This document shows positions 47,394 to 58,319 of a DNA stretch of 64,000 nt, piece by piece. The stretch covers positions 3,162,001 through 3,226,000 of the forward strand of contig BTPP01000005.1 of assembly GCA_037102815.1 (NCBI GenBank). The letters run 5' to 3'. Origin of the DNA: Neurospora intermedia (Eukaryota; Ascomycota; Sordariomycetes; Sordariales; Sordariaceae). A program made the position numbers and the translations under genes. The stretch's first letter is position 1. Each line of letters starts with the position of its first letter. The notes below the pieces were generated by a model. That model made no database searches, was not told the origin of the DNA, and was given only the letters and a program-made list of their open reading frames with translations.

Positions 47394-50300
47394 AGGAAAC
47401 CCTACCCGCACCCCAACGGTTCCTAGGCGCACCCCATGTCAGCCGACATGTAAATTATCGGGTTTTAGCGGTAAATTTCCATGTTTTTAATGTCTGGTAA
47501 CATTCGTAGCTAGGTCATCCACCTGCAAATGCGTCCCCATAACTCAAATCTCGCAATATCTCTATAGTATTGAAAATAGGTCTATTTCTACTCGATTACA
47601 ATCTAAATACTAATATTTAACAGTTCAGAAAGCTCGTTAAATGAACTAGTTAAGGATATTTCAACGGCTTCCTCCCTTCTCGCCTCCTCCCGCTGCCGTA
47701 CCTCCTATACTCTCTCTACTTAGTATTAAACTAGCTTATTATCTTTATCCTTATTATTATCAATTACCTTAATATAACTACATACTTCGTCTTAGGTATT
47801 CAATTTATTAATACTAGGCCTAACCTTATATTAGGAATAATTGTACTATATTGAAATTCGTATACGGTAAGTATTTTAAGAGTTGCTATAGGGTCCCTTA
47901 GGTTTACTACTTTTAATAGGAAGGATAATTTTATTATTAAAGGGACTATTCTAATTAGGGGGACGACCTTTATATATTGCTATAGCGGTTGGACAAAGTT
48001 GTAGATACTTATTTATTACGTTCTATTATATAAATTAGTATAGGTATAATTGGATTAATAATAGATAAACCTTACCTAATGTTATTAAAAATACTAAAAC
48101 GGATATTAATTAACCTTATTAATTAAGATTATTTTGCTAGCGTAGTAAGCCGCTTTTATTTTGTAGGTATAAAGTAATTTATATTAGGCTCGAAAGTTCT
48201 TTAAATATAATTGTAAATAATTATTATAAGGGTATTAAATACTAAGGAAGGTCGTTTTTAATTACTAGTACTATCTTTTAAGTAGATTAATACTTTATGA
48301 GGTTATTTCTAAGGGGGTAGAACCGAGCTATAAGTAATTGGGTCCTATCTATATAGTATATGCGCGGGTTATTAATATAGTTAATTTTTAGTTAAAGAGC
48401 TTATAACGAGTAGTAATATAAGAGGTTATAGCTTTATAAAAGTTAATTAACCCTCTACGAACCAATAATTTATATAATTTTAACGACCTACTATTGGATT
48501 TATTGGGTAATATAGTACGCTATTTACGGTTAAAGTAGTATTTTGTATAGTAATTAGCTTACTCTAACTAGTAAAGTATAAATTCAAGCCTAATTTACTT
48601 AATAATAGCCTTCTAAACTCCCTCAAATTAATAATAAAGGAGGGACTATATTTTATTAAAGTCTAGTTTAGACGAGGAGTAGATTATATACTACTATAGA
48701 TAAAAGAAGCTAGCTCTAGTATTAGTAACCCTATTAGGGAGTAGGCCTAGCCTAACCTACATTCTAATAATTATCTTTACCTTATTATATATATAATGTA
48801 ATTGTTTAATATTATTCTTATTTTACTAATTATATACCTCTCTTTATTGATTAGATAATAAGGTATTAGAGTCGCTGCTACTGGAATTCTTATTAGATTC
48901 CTCTTTATTATTTTGAACCTTATTATTTTTAGGTATTATAATTTAATTATCTTTAAGGTATTTAATAACGTTGTAATTAATATACTAAATGTAGCGCTAA
49001 TATTAAACGTTAGGTAAGAGTCGGTCGATAGTAGAGATAAATTAAGTATTACCGTTAGTAATAAATATAGTAGGTAGTTAGATTTTGAGCTGTTTAATGG
49101 CGTTATTGAATATTTCGATTAATTATGTAAATCCCTCCTTCCTTTCGTTATTAATAATTATTTAGAATACTAATATAAATAATCTCTTTAATATAATAAT
49201 TATTCCCTGTACGAAAGGCGTATAATACCGGTTGGTTTTATATATAGTATTAATAAGAAGGGTATATAGGAAGCGTTCCTATATAGACCGTTGGGAATTA
49301 GTAACTTAGAAAGTATACCGGAGTATAGTATTTTCCCTATTTCCTTCATCCCTATAACGGTTAAACTCCTTAATTTTAAATACTATTAATTTATTAAAGT
49401 CTAGTTTCCTAATAAAGCTTTGTATATTAGTATAATTATTTCGGTTTATTTATCGAAGGTATTGCTGTTGATTATTTAAATTTTTAAAAGTTAGATATAA
49501 CCCGGGATACCGTCGTTTAATAGTAGTATAGATAAATTGAATAATTAAATCGCATTATTAGAGAAGACTATTAATATATACTATTTAATTTATAGTAATA
49601 GCCTTTAAACGAAATATAAGGTAGCTATATAAATATTCTAACGGTCTATAACCTTAATAGGTAAGGTTCAACGGCCGTATATTCTATTTACAATTATCCT
49701 TCGCTAATGCTTATAAAGCGATTCGAAATAAGTAGTTTAGAATAATCTTATATAATATAGTATATTATATCTTATATGGGTTCGGTTGTTGGGGATAGCG
49801 TTTATACTGGGCGTAGTCGTACTGGTATATAACCTTCTTATATTCGCCTTTATTGGGTCCTTTCTCGTACGTATACAACCGTTGAACTATAATACTAAAT
49901 CGGTAGCGGTAGTATAGTTCGATAAACTATGCGAGGATATTAAAGAAGTCGGAGTTGGATAGTAGTTTGAAGAAGGGGTTATTAATTGGTATAGTCTATT
50001 CTTACTCGTTGGGTAGGATCGATGGCGCTGGCGAGGAGGAAGCGCAACGACGGCGGCGTAATTGCTAGTCGTATAAGGGTATTTAAATTAATTATTAGCG
50101 TTTAAAAGTACTTAAAATCAATTAATTTGAGTAAGATTATATACTTTGAGTATAAAGTATAAATATATAGTATAAATGGGGGTAGTATAATAGGTATAGT
50201 ATAGGTATAGTATAGGTGCGACTAGCCGTATGAAAAAAGGGGAAAAGAAATGACCAAGGTACAGCGATATTGCGTATATTGAAAAGACGAAATTTTGCGG

Positions 50301-50406
50301 GTAAAAACGGGAATTTCAATATTAAGTATCATCAGCTAGACCGCCCTATCTTTCTGGGTGGATTGGGGTATATGTAGGAACCGTTGGGGTGCGGGTAGGC
50401 TTTCCC
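47394..50406 (-). mobile_element. MULE C: full-length Mutator-like element, 3,013 bp
   Basis: TIRs of about 31 bp with a strong core (CCTACCCGCACCCCAACGG) are at 47394-47425 and 50375-50406. Exact TTATTTAG duplications lie at 47386-47393 and 50407-50414. A TGTCAGCCGACATG palindrome follows the left TIR. The minus strand carries a RIP-broken transposase. This is the largest member of the family that includes the 45.3-kb fragment and probably MITE D. Confidence 0.85.
47640..49560 (-). pseudogene. MULE C transposase relic
   Basis: The minus strand reads as a MULE transposase with stops at Gln/Trp sites. The catalytic block LLINTIYKTNRYYAPFVQGI lies at about 49260-49200. A FINNEREEGYTW-like segment (INNERKEGFT) is near 49130. 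IFITNGNTQFISTIDRLLPNV follows, then QYQRYIYINYNVIKYLK near 48990-48950 (C/WH positions lost to RIP). The frame continues to an acidic/arginine-rich C-terminus (EARREEAVEI-type) at 47690-47650. The N-terminal part (49560-50300) is poorly readable. Inactive. Confidence 0.6.
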
Positions 50407-50414
50407 TTATTTAG

Positions 50415-51276
50415 TAGGTATATTAGTAAAGTACACTAGACACTCCTAGTAGTACAAAATATATAGTGCACTAGACGAAATCTGTTTTAAATAGTTCTAA
50501 AGCTTATTGAGACGCCTATACCTCAGAGCTCGAGCGTTGTCGTAGGCCGAAAGGTGATATGGAAGATCCGCACCAAAGGTTGTAGTCTATGGGCCTACCC
50601 AACGCCGCAAGCGAGGAAGGCGCGGCGTATTTGTTTATAATATAGTAAAAACCCTTGCTTTTGCAAATAATTCCGGCAGCTAGATTTCTTAGCAAAAGGA
50701 GGGGTTTTGCAAAGGAGGGTGCATGCGCACGGACCAGAAATGAACCTCTTAACCAGTGGATGACTGCCAATGGACTAAAAAAGTAGGTCACCTGGAGCAG
50801 CCGCCCCCCCGGTACAAGGGTATAAGTGTATTCTCCCACCAAAACCAGACCCCTACTTTTGCAAATCCGGGCCATCAGCATTGCAATTAGCAGTTAACAG
50901 TCTTTACCACCAGAGGGAATGCGGGCAACCGAAATCTTTAGCAAAAGGGGGGGTTTTAGCAAAAGGAGGTAGTAACAAAAGCAGGGGTTTTTACTGTAGG
51001 CCAGAATGCAGAAAATTACCCGTCTTGGCGCGTGCTTAGCAGGCCCAAATAGGAAAACTTGGCGCTAAGTAGGATACAGTTCGAATAGCAGCTCTAAAAA
51101 GCTACTTTTTCCTTTGCAATACAAATTGCTCCGCGACCATCGCGTATACTAAAATGCACCCAGTATCAGATTGAAGAAGAGAAAAAGACGGTCATTTTCG
51201 TACCGGTCGCATTGTAGTGCACGCTCTGGTTATTGAGAAAAATGCAAAAGAAGTTGAGAATAAGGATTTTAGTAGT
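50415..51276. other. Non-RIP island with repeated GCAAAAG-G4-TTTT motif
   Basis: GC-balanced sequence with intact CpA. A motif of the form (T)AGCAAAAGGAGGGGTTTT, or its reverse complement, appears near 50645-50665, 50691-50720, 50850-50872, 50937-50965 and 50973-50992. The 121-codon minus-strand open frame (50881-50516) spans this motif, includes translated copies of it (CKSRG, CKSKG) and resembles no family I know. I do not call it a gene. It could be a fragment of a young mobile element or unique DNA. Confidence 0.4.
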
Positions 51277-51281
51277 AAAGT

Positions 51282-53495
51282 TGTCATAGGGCTAGCGCCC
51301 AGGATTGAAGACTTGGCTTTGCCAAATCTACCAAGCCGGGACCGGCCGTATCGATAAGGATGCGAGCCTCCTAGTTGGTTGGATCCACATATTTACTTAG
51401 TCTATACAGTCTTAACGCCCTACACAAAACCTTCTCCAGACTATACCCTTCTAATACAATCTTCCCTTTTACTCTCTTCGTTAAATATAGTATTTCAACC
51501 ATTATACGACTGCTCGTTGTACTTTACTCTTATAGACCCATTACATTATATTTGACCCTCTTTTCAAACCACCATTACTATCCTCTCGTAAGCACGCCCA
51601 AAGAATTTCTCCCCGTCCTTCTTAATAATAATACTAATTATCTTCCCCATAATTCCTTAATTTTAGGACCCCTAAGAATATTTATAGTAATTTATAACCG
51701 CCTTCTAAATATTATTAAACGAAATTATTTCGAAGCCTACTACCGCCGCATTTAAATAAATACTTCCCTAATTTAAAAAGTTTTTAGGGAGTAAGGAAGA
51801 GTTCGAAACTTAGGTTTTAAGTATATAAGCGAAGCTCTATATAAATAGACCCGCTATTAACAATATAAAAGTGCAATTTTACTACTTACTCGCCTGCCTA
51901 TTACCTACTATTAAAAAACTATTCGTCGCTTTCGCTACCTACGGCTTACAATTACTTCTTAAACTATTCTTAAAATTTAAATTAATATATAAGGACCCTA
52001 ACGCAGCTAGAAGAACTAATCAAAAACTCTACTAATTTCGTCAAAAGTCAAGCGAATTAATAATAGTTTTCTTTATTTAATTTAAAGAATTATTTTACTA
52101 TACCTATACTAATTCCTAATTAAAAGTAGCTAAGGTTAGCTAACTTACTACTACTTTAAATAATAATTAGAAGTAGAGGCTCTCCGATTAAACCGACGTA
52201 CCTAAATAATATTCCTTACTATTAAACTACCTTCGCCGTCTTAATAATAATTCCTTTCTTTTCGCTTTAATATTAAAGTAATAGGTTAATAATAATAACG
52301 TTAACGATCCTATAGATACTTCTATTAATACTTCGGCAATAGTATTAAAGTTATTACTATTATAAAAATAGAAAAATAGGTAGAAGAAGGAAGGTAAATA
52401 TATTAACTATAATAATAATTCGTACTAATTTAAAAAATACCTACAATTATTTATAAAAATAAATATAGTCCAGCTATAACCCAGTAAAGGCTTAGACAGT
52501 TATAATAATAATTCTAAAGGAAAAAAAAACTCGGATTAAATAAAGATTCGTTAGAGACAACCCTAATAAAACTATAGTAGTCAAAACATTAATTAAAATT
52601 CAAAAGGCGGAATTTAGCAATTAGAAGAAGTAAAGCTACAACAATAAAAGCATTAATCCGTTTTATATTAGTAATATAGTAAATCCCTAAACTATACTTC
52701 TCTACTATAACCAATTTAATATTAATATTTACTACAATATATAACCGTTAGAAGGTAATAAATATAATATTTCGTAAGTATAAAGGATTCATTAAAACTA
52801 CCCCCTAACGAAGGGATTATAATAATTATAATAATATAATTACTCTTACTAGTAGAAGAAATAGAGTAATACGAAGCACTAAGTAATAGCCTTAATTCAA
52901 CTCATCTCCGCTACGGATTAAATAATACAACAAAGGGTCCCTAGATAAGCAAAGTTTAAAAATATCCCTTAATTCAATCTTAGTACTTCGGCCAGAGTAT
53001 AACTTTATAAAGGTAATAATACCAATTCAGGTAGAAGGTAAGGAATCGTATAGCGTTTATTTAGAGGCTTAAATAGAAAGATCTTTCTTTTCTAATATTA
53101 TTAATACTCGTACCTATTTAACTAGGTAGTTTGGCTAGGAGCGGTTGTAAGAGATTTTAGTTATTTTTAATATATATAGCGATTCTATACGCACAGCGGA
53201 CCAGGCTCCCCAAGGGGGAGCAAGGGGGTAATATTATAGGGCTAGCGCCCAGGATTGAAGACTTGGCTTTACCAAGTCTGCCAAGCCGGGACCGGCCGTA
53301 TTAATAAAGATACGAGCCTCCTAATTGGTTAGATCTACATATTTGCTTAGTCCGTACGGTCTTGGCGCCCTGCACAAAACCTTCTCCAGACTGCACCCTT
53401 CTAGTGCAGTCTTCCCTTTTGCTCTCTTCGTCAAATATAGCATTTCAACCATTACACGACTGCTCGTTGTGCCTTACTCTTGCAGACCCGTTACA
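51282..53495 (+). mobile_element. Small LTR retroelement (gag-only/LARD-like), 2.2 kb
   Basis: Direct LTRs of 264 bp (51282-51545 and 53232-53495) begin TGTCATAGGG (TATTATAGGG in the 3' copy) and end ATTACA/GTTACA. The A(A)AGT flanks (51277-51281; 53495-53499) suggest a 4-5 bp duplication. A purine-rich AAGGGGGAGCAAGGGGG tract precedes the 3' LTR (about 53211-53228). The 1.69-kb interior has room only for gag and shows no RT or integrase. Here the 5' LTR is the more heavily RIP-mutated one. Confidence 0.85.
51546..53200 (+). pseudogene. gag-like relic of the small LTR element
   Basis: The plus strand opens with PSTPKEFLPVLLNNNTNYLP, then GPLRIFIVIYNRLLNIIKRNYFEAYYRRI (the open frame begins inside the LTR at 51375 and ends at 51755). 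It continues with stops through KVFREGRVRNLGF-like sequence and a Lys-rich tail. It resembles a capsid region in layout only. No zinc knuckle, protease or polymerase motif was found, so the element would depend on another for transposition. Confidence 0.4.
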
Positions 53496-53499
53496 AAGT

Positions 53500-53785
53500 A
53501 AATACGCCCGGGCGTTGCAAATGACCAAGTCCGAAAAATGACCAAGTCTGAAAAATAACTAAGTCCCAGACTAAACTTATAACCCTAAGGGCCTGGAAAG
53601 GGGGTTAGGGTTAGGGTTAAAAGTTGGAAGTTCTGGAAGAGAGAAAAAATGAAAAAAAAAAATCAAAATTTGACCTTATTTTTTTTTTTTTTTTTTTTTC
53701 TTTTTTTTTAGAGGGGGGGGGGGGGGTTCTACCTTACAACTCAGAATATAGGGAGGGAAATTGAACATCTTAGTATAATAAGTTG
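53500..53785. repeat. Simple-sequence zone: 17-bp repeats, TTAGGG units, T21, G14
   Basis: Three tandem (A)ATGACCAAGTC(C/T)GAAAA units (about 53519-53570), GGGGTTAGGGTTAGGGTTAA at 53601-53620, A-runs, 21 T (53679-53699), 9 T, and 14 G (53713-53726). The junction region between the RIP block and the gene island. Confidence 0.8.
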
Positions 53786-53788
53786 CTA

Positions 53789-53857
53789 GGCTTAGTGGCT
53801 TAATGGTTATTACTATTACTACTTTTTCCGACGCTGTACGTTCAATCCAGCTTTAAG
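53789..53857 (+). ncRNA. tRNA-like Pol III unit followed by T21
   Basis: Contains TGGCTTAATGG (53796-53806, box A-like) and GTTCAATCC (53840-53848, box B-like) at tRNA spacing. A weak acceptor pairing (GGCTTAG with TTTAAGT) is followed at once by 21 T (53858-53878), a Pol III terminator. The anticodon arm does not fold well, so it is more likely a tRNA-derived SINE head or a decayed tRNA than a working tRNA. Confidence 0.3.
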
Positions 53858-53878
53858 TTTTTTTTTTTTTTTTTTTTT

Positions 53879-54018
53879 CCCAGAAATATTAAGTATGGGC
53901 GTCTCTCTGTCTCCCCTGGACTTTGGCTCCGCCCAGGGGAACTGTATTTTACTAATTAATTGATAGGCATCAGCTGAATGTGATTAAACATTTTGAAGTT
54001 AGAGATGGCGTATCCATA
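53879..54018. other. Unique spacer with a CCCCTGG/CCAGGGG hairpin
   Basis: CCCCTGGACTTTGGCTCCGCCCAGGGG at about 53917-53940 can form a stem-loop. No gene. Confidence 0.4.
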
Positions 54019-54023
54019 GTAAC

Positions 54024-54279
54024 TGTTATAGCACTGGCTGGTGCCATGCCCAGGCATATACCCAGAGGGGCACTCACTCCCCTTATCGCTTATCGGATAG
54101 GTTGATCATTTATATACCAACCTGCCTAAGGCAGTAAGGACTGGCAGAACCGCCTATACAAGGCAGTACGCTTCTGCCAGCCTTTGGCCTTCCCTCCTTC
54201 TTATTCTTTAGCTTTATCAACTTATTCAAATCGGCTTCTTTGGCCCGGCCTTGCCTGTGCCCTGAATCGTGCTGTCACA
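54024..54279. repeat. Solo LTR, 256 bp, not RIP-mutated
   Basis: Begins TGTTATAGCAC and ends GTGCTGTCACA (inverted ends). It is flanked by exact GTAAC duplications (54019-54023 and 54280-54284). It contains an ATTTATATACC TATA-like box near 54110-54120 and GCCTAAGGCAGTAAGG / CAAGGCAGTACG repeats. No internal region or second LTR is nearby, so it is a product of LTR-LTR recombination. CpA sites are intact. Confidence 0.85.
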
Positions 54280-54284
54280 GTAAC

Positions 54285-55613
54285 ATCATGCACTAGTTAG
54301 CTAGGAAAGTGTATAGGAAAGTTGATACGAGGGTTTGAACCAACAAATAAACTAGTACTACAACATGTATATTCAATTGCGAGAGGCATTCACAACTGAT
54401 GACGCTTGATAAGATGGTTCTTTCCACAATTGTAAACTTGTTGTCACAATATATCCGTATCCGTTAGTCTCTTACAAGTCCTTCAAATTGAGATCCAAAG
54501 AGATATGCAGTTTATATATTGATGTGGCCAAGTGAGGTGCTTGTTTCTGTTTTAGTTGGTATGGTTGTGAAGATTTTGAACTAAACGGCACCTCAACCAT
54601 CGAACGTCGTAGCGGAGGAGTTATCCGGAACTTGAGTGAGGTGATACTGTGTTGGGCCTAGGTAGTTGGTGTGCCTCGTTCAAATATAGTGGACTGATGA
54701 CTCGGTAGGAGCACTTGCAGAACTTCCAGTCATTTGTGAGGAGTAGTAACGGATGTTATCATTTGTTGCACTTTCGACTCCTTGCTTGCTTTGAGCATTC
54801 TTGGTCATACGAGCGACAGTTCAGCTGTTCTCCCCGGCTTACCATTGACCATAAACTTAAGAAAGGCGTCTGATGGATGCTTTAATCTGAAGTGGCCTGG
54901 AAAGCTCCGGCCATGTTAAACAAACATTTGAATACAATGGGTCTGAACGGCCCCCACACGCAGGGAGGTATTGTTCGATGCCAATATGTAGAGGTATGTA
55001 GAATGCAAGTTGTAATCTTGGCCCAGGGGGCCAGAAGAAACCCGAGATATATATTTCTGATTAGCTCAAAATCTTCTAGCTTGACACGTTTTTTGCCGCT
55101 ACTGAGATCCTGAGACGAGGTCCTTCACCCATCAAGAGTGTTCTCTTCGGGCATCAAACAGAACTATTGTGGAATCAATCCTAAATGTGCGGAAAGTGAC
55201 CGCCGCAATTAGGTCTGATGATACATTCACAGAGTAGTCGGGTAAATGCAGTCGATTGATTGTGGCATTTGTTTGTTTCGATCCTAATTCGTTGACGTCT
55301 AGTGATGCAAGGAGTGGCTGCCGATGCGTGAAGATTGGTAGTACACAACCAGCGCACCAAGTTTGTAGTGATAATTACTGCGTGGAGCAAAGTATGACCG
55401 AGGACGCGGCTTTCAACAGGTCCAGTACAGAGTGAGTGTTCCGGAGAGATGGATGGTGTAGCGTCAAGAGCCGAGTATAAACAGTGGTTGTCTTGAGTTA
55501 CTTAAAGCTATGCAATACAGTCTTCAGGTTTCATAAACCAAGGCCGAGGATTTTCCTCCTCCTTTGGATTCCTTATTCACTCATCTCATTGAAAAGCCCA
55601 TATCGGACGGCTT
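54285..55613. other. Intergenic region left of (3' to) the AA9 gene
   Basis: Balanced composition, no RIP signature. The short open frames here (for example 54892-55113 and 55390-55181) have no recognisable domains, no clear splice context and no homologous copy in the window. It includes the 3' untranslated region of the AA9 gene at its right end. Confidence 0.5.
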
Positions 55614-56390
55614 TTAGCAGGTAAAGACACTCGGTCCAGGGTTCTTGTACGATGTAGGTACGGGATAGTTGATGTTGATCAGAATACCGGGATCGGAAGC
55701 CTTGTAGGCCCCAGGAAATGAGACTTTGTAGTTAGCACCGGGCTCAGTGCTGCCGCTACCGGTGATGCTGAGCTGAGCGCATGAAATGTAGAACTGGGCA
55801 GCTCCTGAGCTCTGAGCGACGTGCAGTCCAATGTGCTCGGCACGGAGAAGATAGCTGCCGGACTTGATGCAACTGGGAATTTTGACGGGGAAAGAGCTCT
55901 TTCCTGTATGGATAAAGATGTAGTGTCAGTATCTGGACAAGTATGTGTGGCTGTTCTCTATCGTAGTGAGTCATGCACTCTTACCATTGCTAGACCATGT
56001 GAGCTGTGAGCCAAATGTGGGTTGCTCGTGATAGATCTTGAACCAAACAGCACCTTCTCCGGTCCAACTGTTAATATCCTGGCCGTCCGGAACTCTGGCC
56101 AGGTAGAACTGCATTGGCCCCGGGTGGTAGACGCTGGGAGCTGCGCCGTATGTGATGGTGGTGCCAGCGGCGACACTGAGAGTTGACTGGGCAGGGCTGT
56201 GGGAGGACTGGAAGCACCGAATTTGCTGCGAGTTCACATTGTCGACAAAGCCATTGTTCTGCCAGTTATCCGCCTTGCGAACATACTGCCAGTCGGCAGT
56301 TGTTCCGCTGTTTGCCCACACCTTGGGAAATGTGTAGTGGGCGCTAGTGCCGAGTGCGGCGGCGAGGAGGAGAGAGATCGAGGGAAGCAT
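55614..56390 (-). CDS. Secreted AA9 lytic polysaccharide monooxygenase (formerly GH61)
   Basis: Copper enzyme that cleaves cellulose/hemicellulose chains oxidatively outside the cell. Two exons, 56390-55985 and 55903-55614, are separated by an 81-nt intron (55984-55904; GTAAG donor, CAG acceptor, splitting a Gly codon). The product is 231 aa. Residues 1-17 (MLPSISLLLAAALGTSA) are a signal peptide, and cleavage exposes His18, the N-terminal His of the copper brace. The second brace His is probably His89 (VYHPGPMQFY). His163, Gln172 and axial Tyr174 lie in GLHVAQ and QFYISC. Cys59/Cys177 and Cys147/Cys231 can form disulfides. Length equals a catalytic domain alone: no CBM1, no linker, ending two residues after FT. 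The ATG has A at -3. There is no RIP damage, and codons are GC-balanced, unlike the flanking repeats. Regulation is not readable. Confidence 0.95.
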
Positions 56391-57184
56391 AATGGGCCAG
56401 CGGAGATTCCGTAATCAACAGGATCCTGAAGTCAAGACTGGGGTGCTGGACCTTTCACCCCAAGCTATTGAAAGTTGGGAATGAAGCCCCTTTTGAACAT
56501 CTATAGCATTGCCTGATTCCCGGTCAGGCGACGCAGGTCGTCAATGCACGTCACTCTCTGTATGTTTCAATGGCAAGCCATAACCTCATCGAGCTCCTTC
56601 CGTGACCCGATACGGCATGAAAGTACTTGGCGGAGGCTGCCGTTCCATGGTCTTCAGGTTTAGATAGCCGGATGGCCGCCTTGTCCCGGCCGGATAAAGT
56701 CATGGTCGACCACTCGGAGGGTCACAGAGGATTCGAACACTATAAAACATACAACGGGAGCTGGGAAGCCACCTTCATTCCCAAATTTCCGTATGCTTGG
56801 AGGCGTTGCGGGGTGTGCGTATGAAGCCTGCAAGATGCCAGCGGATTTTGGACTTGTCCGGTTCCCAGAGTCGTAGCCCGAGATCTACAAAAAAAATGTC
56901 AAAGGTTTGGTTCGGTGCGATGCATCCGTTATCCCTTCTGGGCAAGTCGATTGTTGACAGTGCCGAGTCTCGCGAAGCACAAGATACCGGCCGCGCTTGA
57001 CGTTGTTTATATACCCCTGAATAAGAGCTTGAACCAGGTATCGAAGGGATCATTTAGTCTTTTTTGGAGGAAGCTGTATCGCCGCTGATAAAACCAGATA
57101 TCTTGGTGACAAGTGAGGTTGGGGTTGCCGCCTCGTTCGGAAAACTTAACATGTTATTGACTTGAGACATGTCATTGGATGACG
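56391..57184. other. Upstream region of the AA9 gene; no gene seen
   Basis: Balanced composition. It holds the AA9 promoter, but I could not place a convincing TATA box or carbon-repression motif. Overlapping short open frames on both strands (56627-57053) share no domain with known families and are treated as chance. Confidence 0.5.
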
Positions 57185-57501
57185 CTGGTACAGTGGCCCA
57201 AGTGTGACTTAAGTCGTTTATAAAACTAGTCCAAATTCCTATTTGCGGCCACCTATTAGCCATTTTATATTAACACCTCAACTATACTTACAAAATTCAA
57301 TACTTACGCCTAGACTTTGAATTTTAATTTTAACCTTCCTGACTTCTTTCCTCTCTTCCTTCTTTCTCTTCTACCTTTTTTCAACTCTTCCTTTTTTTAG
57401 CTTTTCTTTTTCTTCTTTCCTTTTTCATCTTCATTTTCTTCCTTCCTTTTTCTTTTTCTTTTTCTTCTATTTTCCTCTTTCTTTCCTACCCCGGCCAAAA
57501 A

Positions 57502-57540
<39 letters not shown>

Positions 57541-57995
57541 GTGATCTATTCATATTATTACGTTACCCCAACTCAAAAATTTAGAAAAGAATTAAATTTA
57601 AGGTACCTTACCTTAAACTAAACTAAATAATAAAAGGCAAAATCTATTTATACTACTACTTAAAATCTTAACTCCTATTTAGAGTAATAAAATAATATCC
57701 TTAAAGTAATAAAGCTATAAAGCAATAAATATTAAAAAAATAAAGTAATAAAGTAATAGGAGTTAATAGGAATTAATAGGAGTTAATAAGAATCAATAGG
57801 AGTTAATAAAAAACAATAGGAGTCAATAAGAATTGAAGTGACTTTACGGAAGACGGCTTATCAAGGTTAGGTATCTTAGTACAAGGAAGATACTACCCCC
57901 CAATGTAAGCCTAATGCCTATAATTGGCAGAGACCTTTATTTTCAGAACTTTTGGATAAACGACCCAGGTCACACTTGGGCCACCGTACGCTGGG
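57185..57995. mobile_element. Inverted-repeat element with RIP-like interior (possible MITE)
   Basis: About 80 bp at 57185-57270 recurs inverted at 57910-57995. The best-conserved core, (T)CACACTTGGGCCAC, is at 57193-57209 and 57970-57985, with TTTATAAACGAC versus TTGGATAAACGAC beside it. The interior (57280-57905) is AT-rich and RIP-like. It contains a pyrimidine-rich tract (57330-57490), a 38-G run and ~12-bp AATAGGAGTTAAT repeats (57755-57835). No duplication of the target was identified. Confidence 0.5.
57502..57539. repeat. Homopolymer of 38 G
   Basis: Uninterrupted G38 between GGCCAAAAA and AGTGATC. Could form G-quadruplexes; true length is uncertain because sequencing handles such runs poorly. 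Confidence 0.9.
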
Positions 57996-58042
57996 TGGAG
58001 TTAGTGCCGTGTATACATTCGTGCGCTAGACTAGAGCGCACC

Positions 58043-58120
58043 GGAGTGGGCGTTCCCACACTCAAACACCTGTGCAGTCTTGGCGGGCGTGTGTGCGTGC
58101 ACACACACACACACACCGCA
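58043..58120. repeat. Left inverted repeat with (CA)n flanking the Tc1-like region
   Basis: CGTTCCCACACTCAAACACC through the (CA)n tract and ACCGCA is repeated inverted at 62343-62425. Nearly identical over ~70 bp. Confidence 0.8.
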
Positions 58121-58319
58121 TTTGACAAATCTGGCCATTTGATATCGCTTTATACGACTCAATTTAATCGTTTAATATTGAAATCTACCTAAAACTAGTG
58201 CAAAAAGTCGATATTTTAATACTCTATATTGTGTAGCTATCTATTTCAATATTTACATTGTCTTTTGAATTATTATTAATATAGTACACTATCCTAATAC
58301 CTACTAGAAAGTATTAATA

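Noticed and set aside
50700-50790. tRNA-like stretch (TGGTTAAGAGG and GGTTCATTTC on the minus strand)
   Set aside because: The two boxes are adjacent rather than at tRNA spacing, and no cloverleaf can be drawn.
50516-50881. 121-codon minus-strand open frame
   Set aside because: Includes translated copies of the local GCAAAAG-GGGG motif, no domain, no splice or promoter support.
54892-55390. Small open frames in the intergenic region left of the AA9 gene
   Set aside because: Short, no recognisable domains, no intron signals that would extend them convincingly.
56627-57053. Overlapping open frames upstream of the AA9 gene on both strands
   Set aside because: 60-90 codons each, mutually overlapping, no family signature, and they lie in the promoter region.
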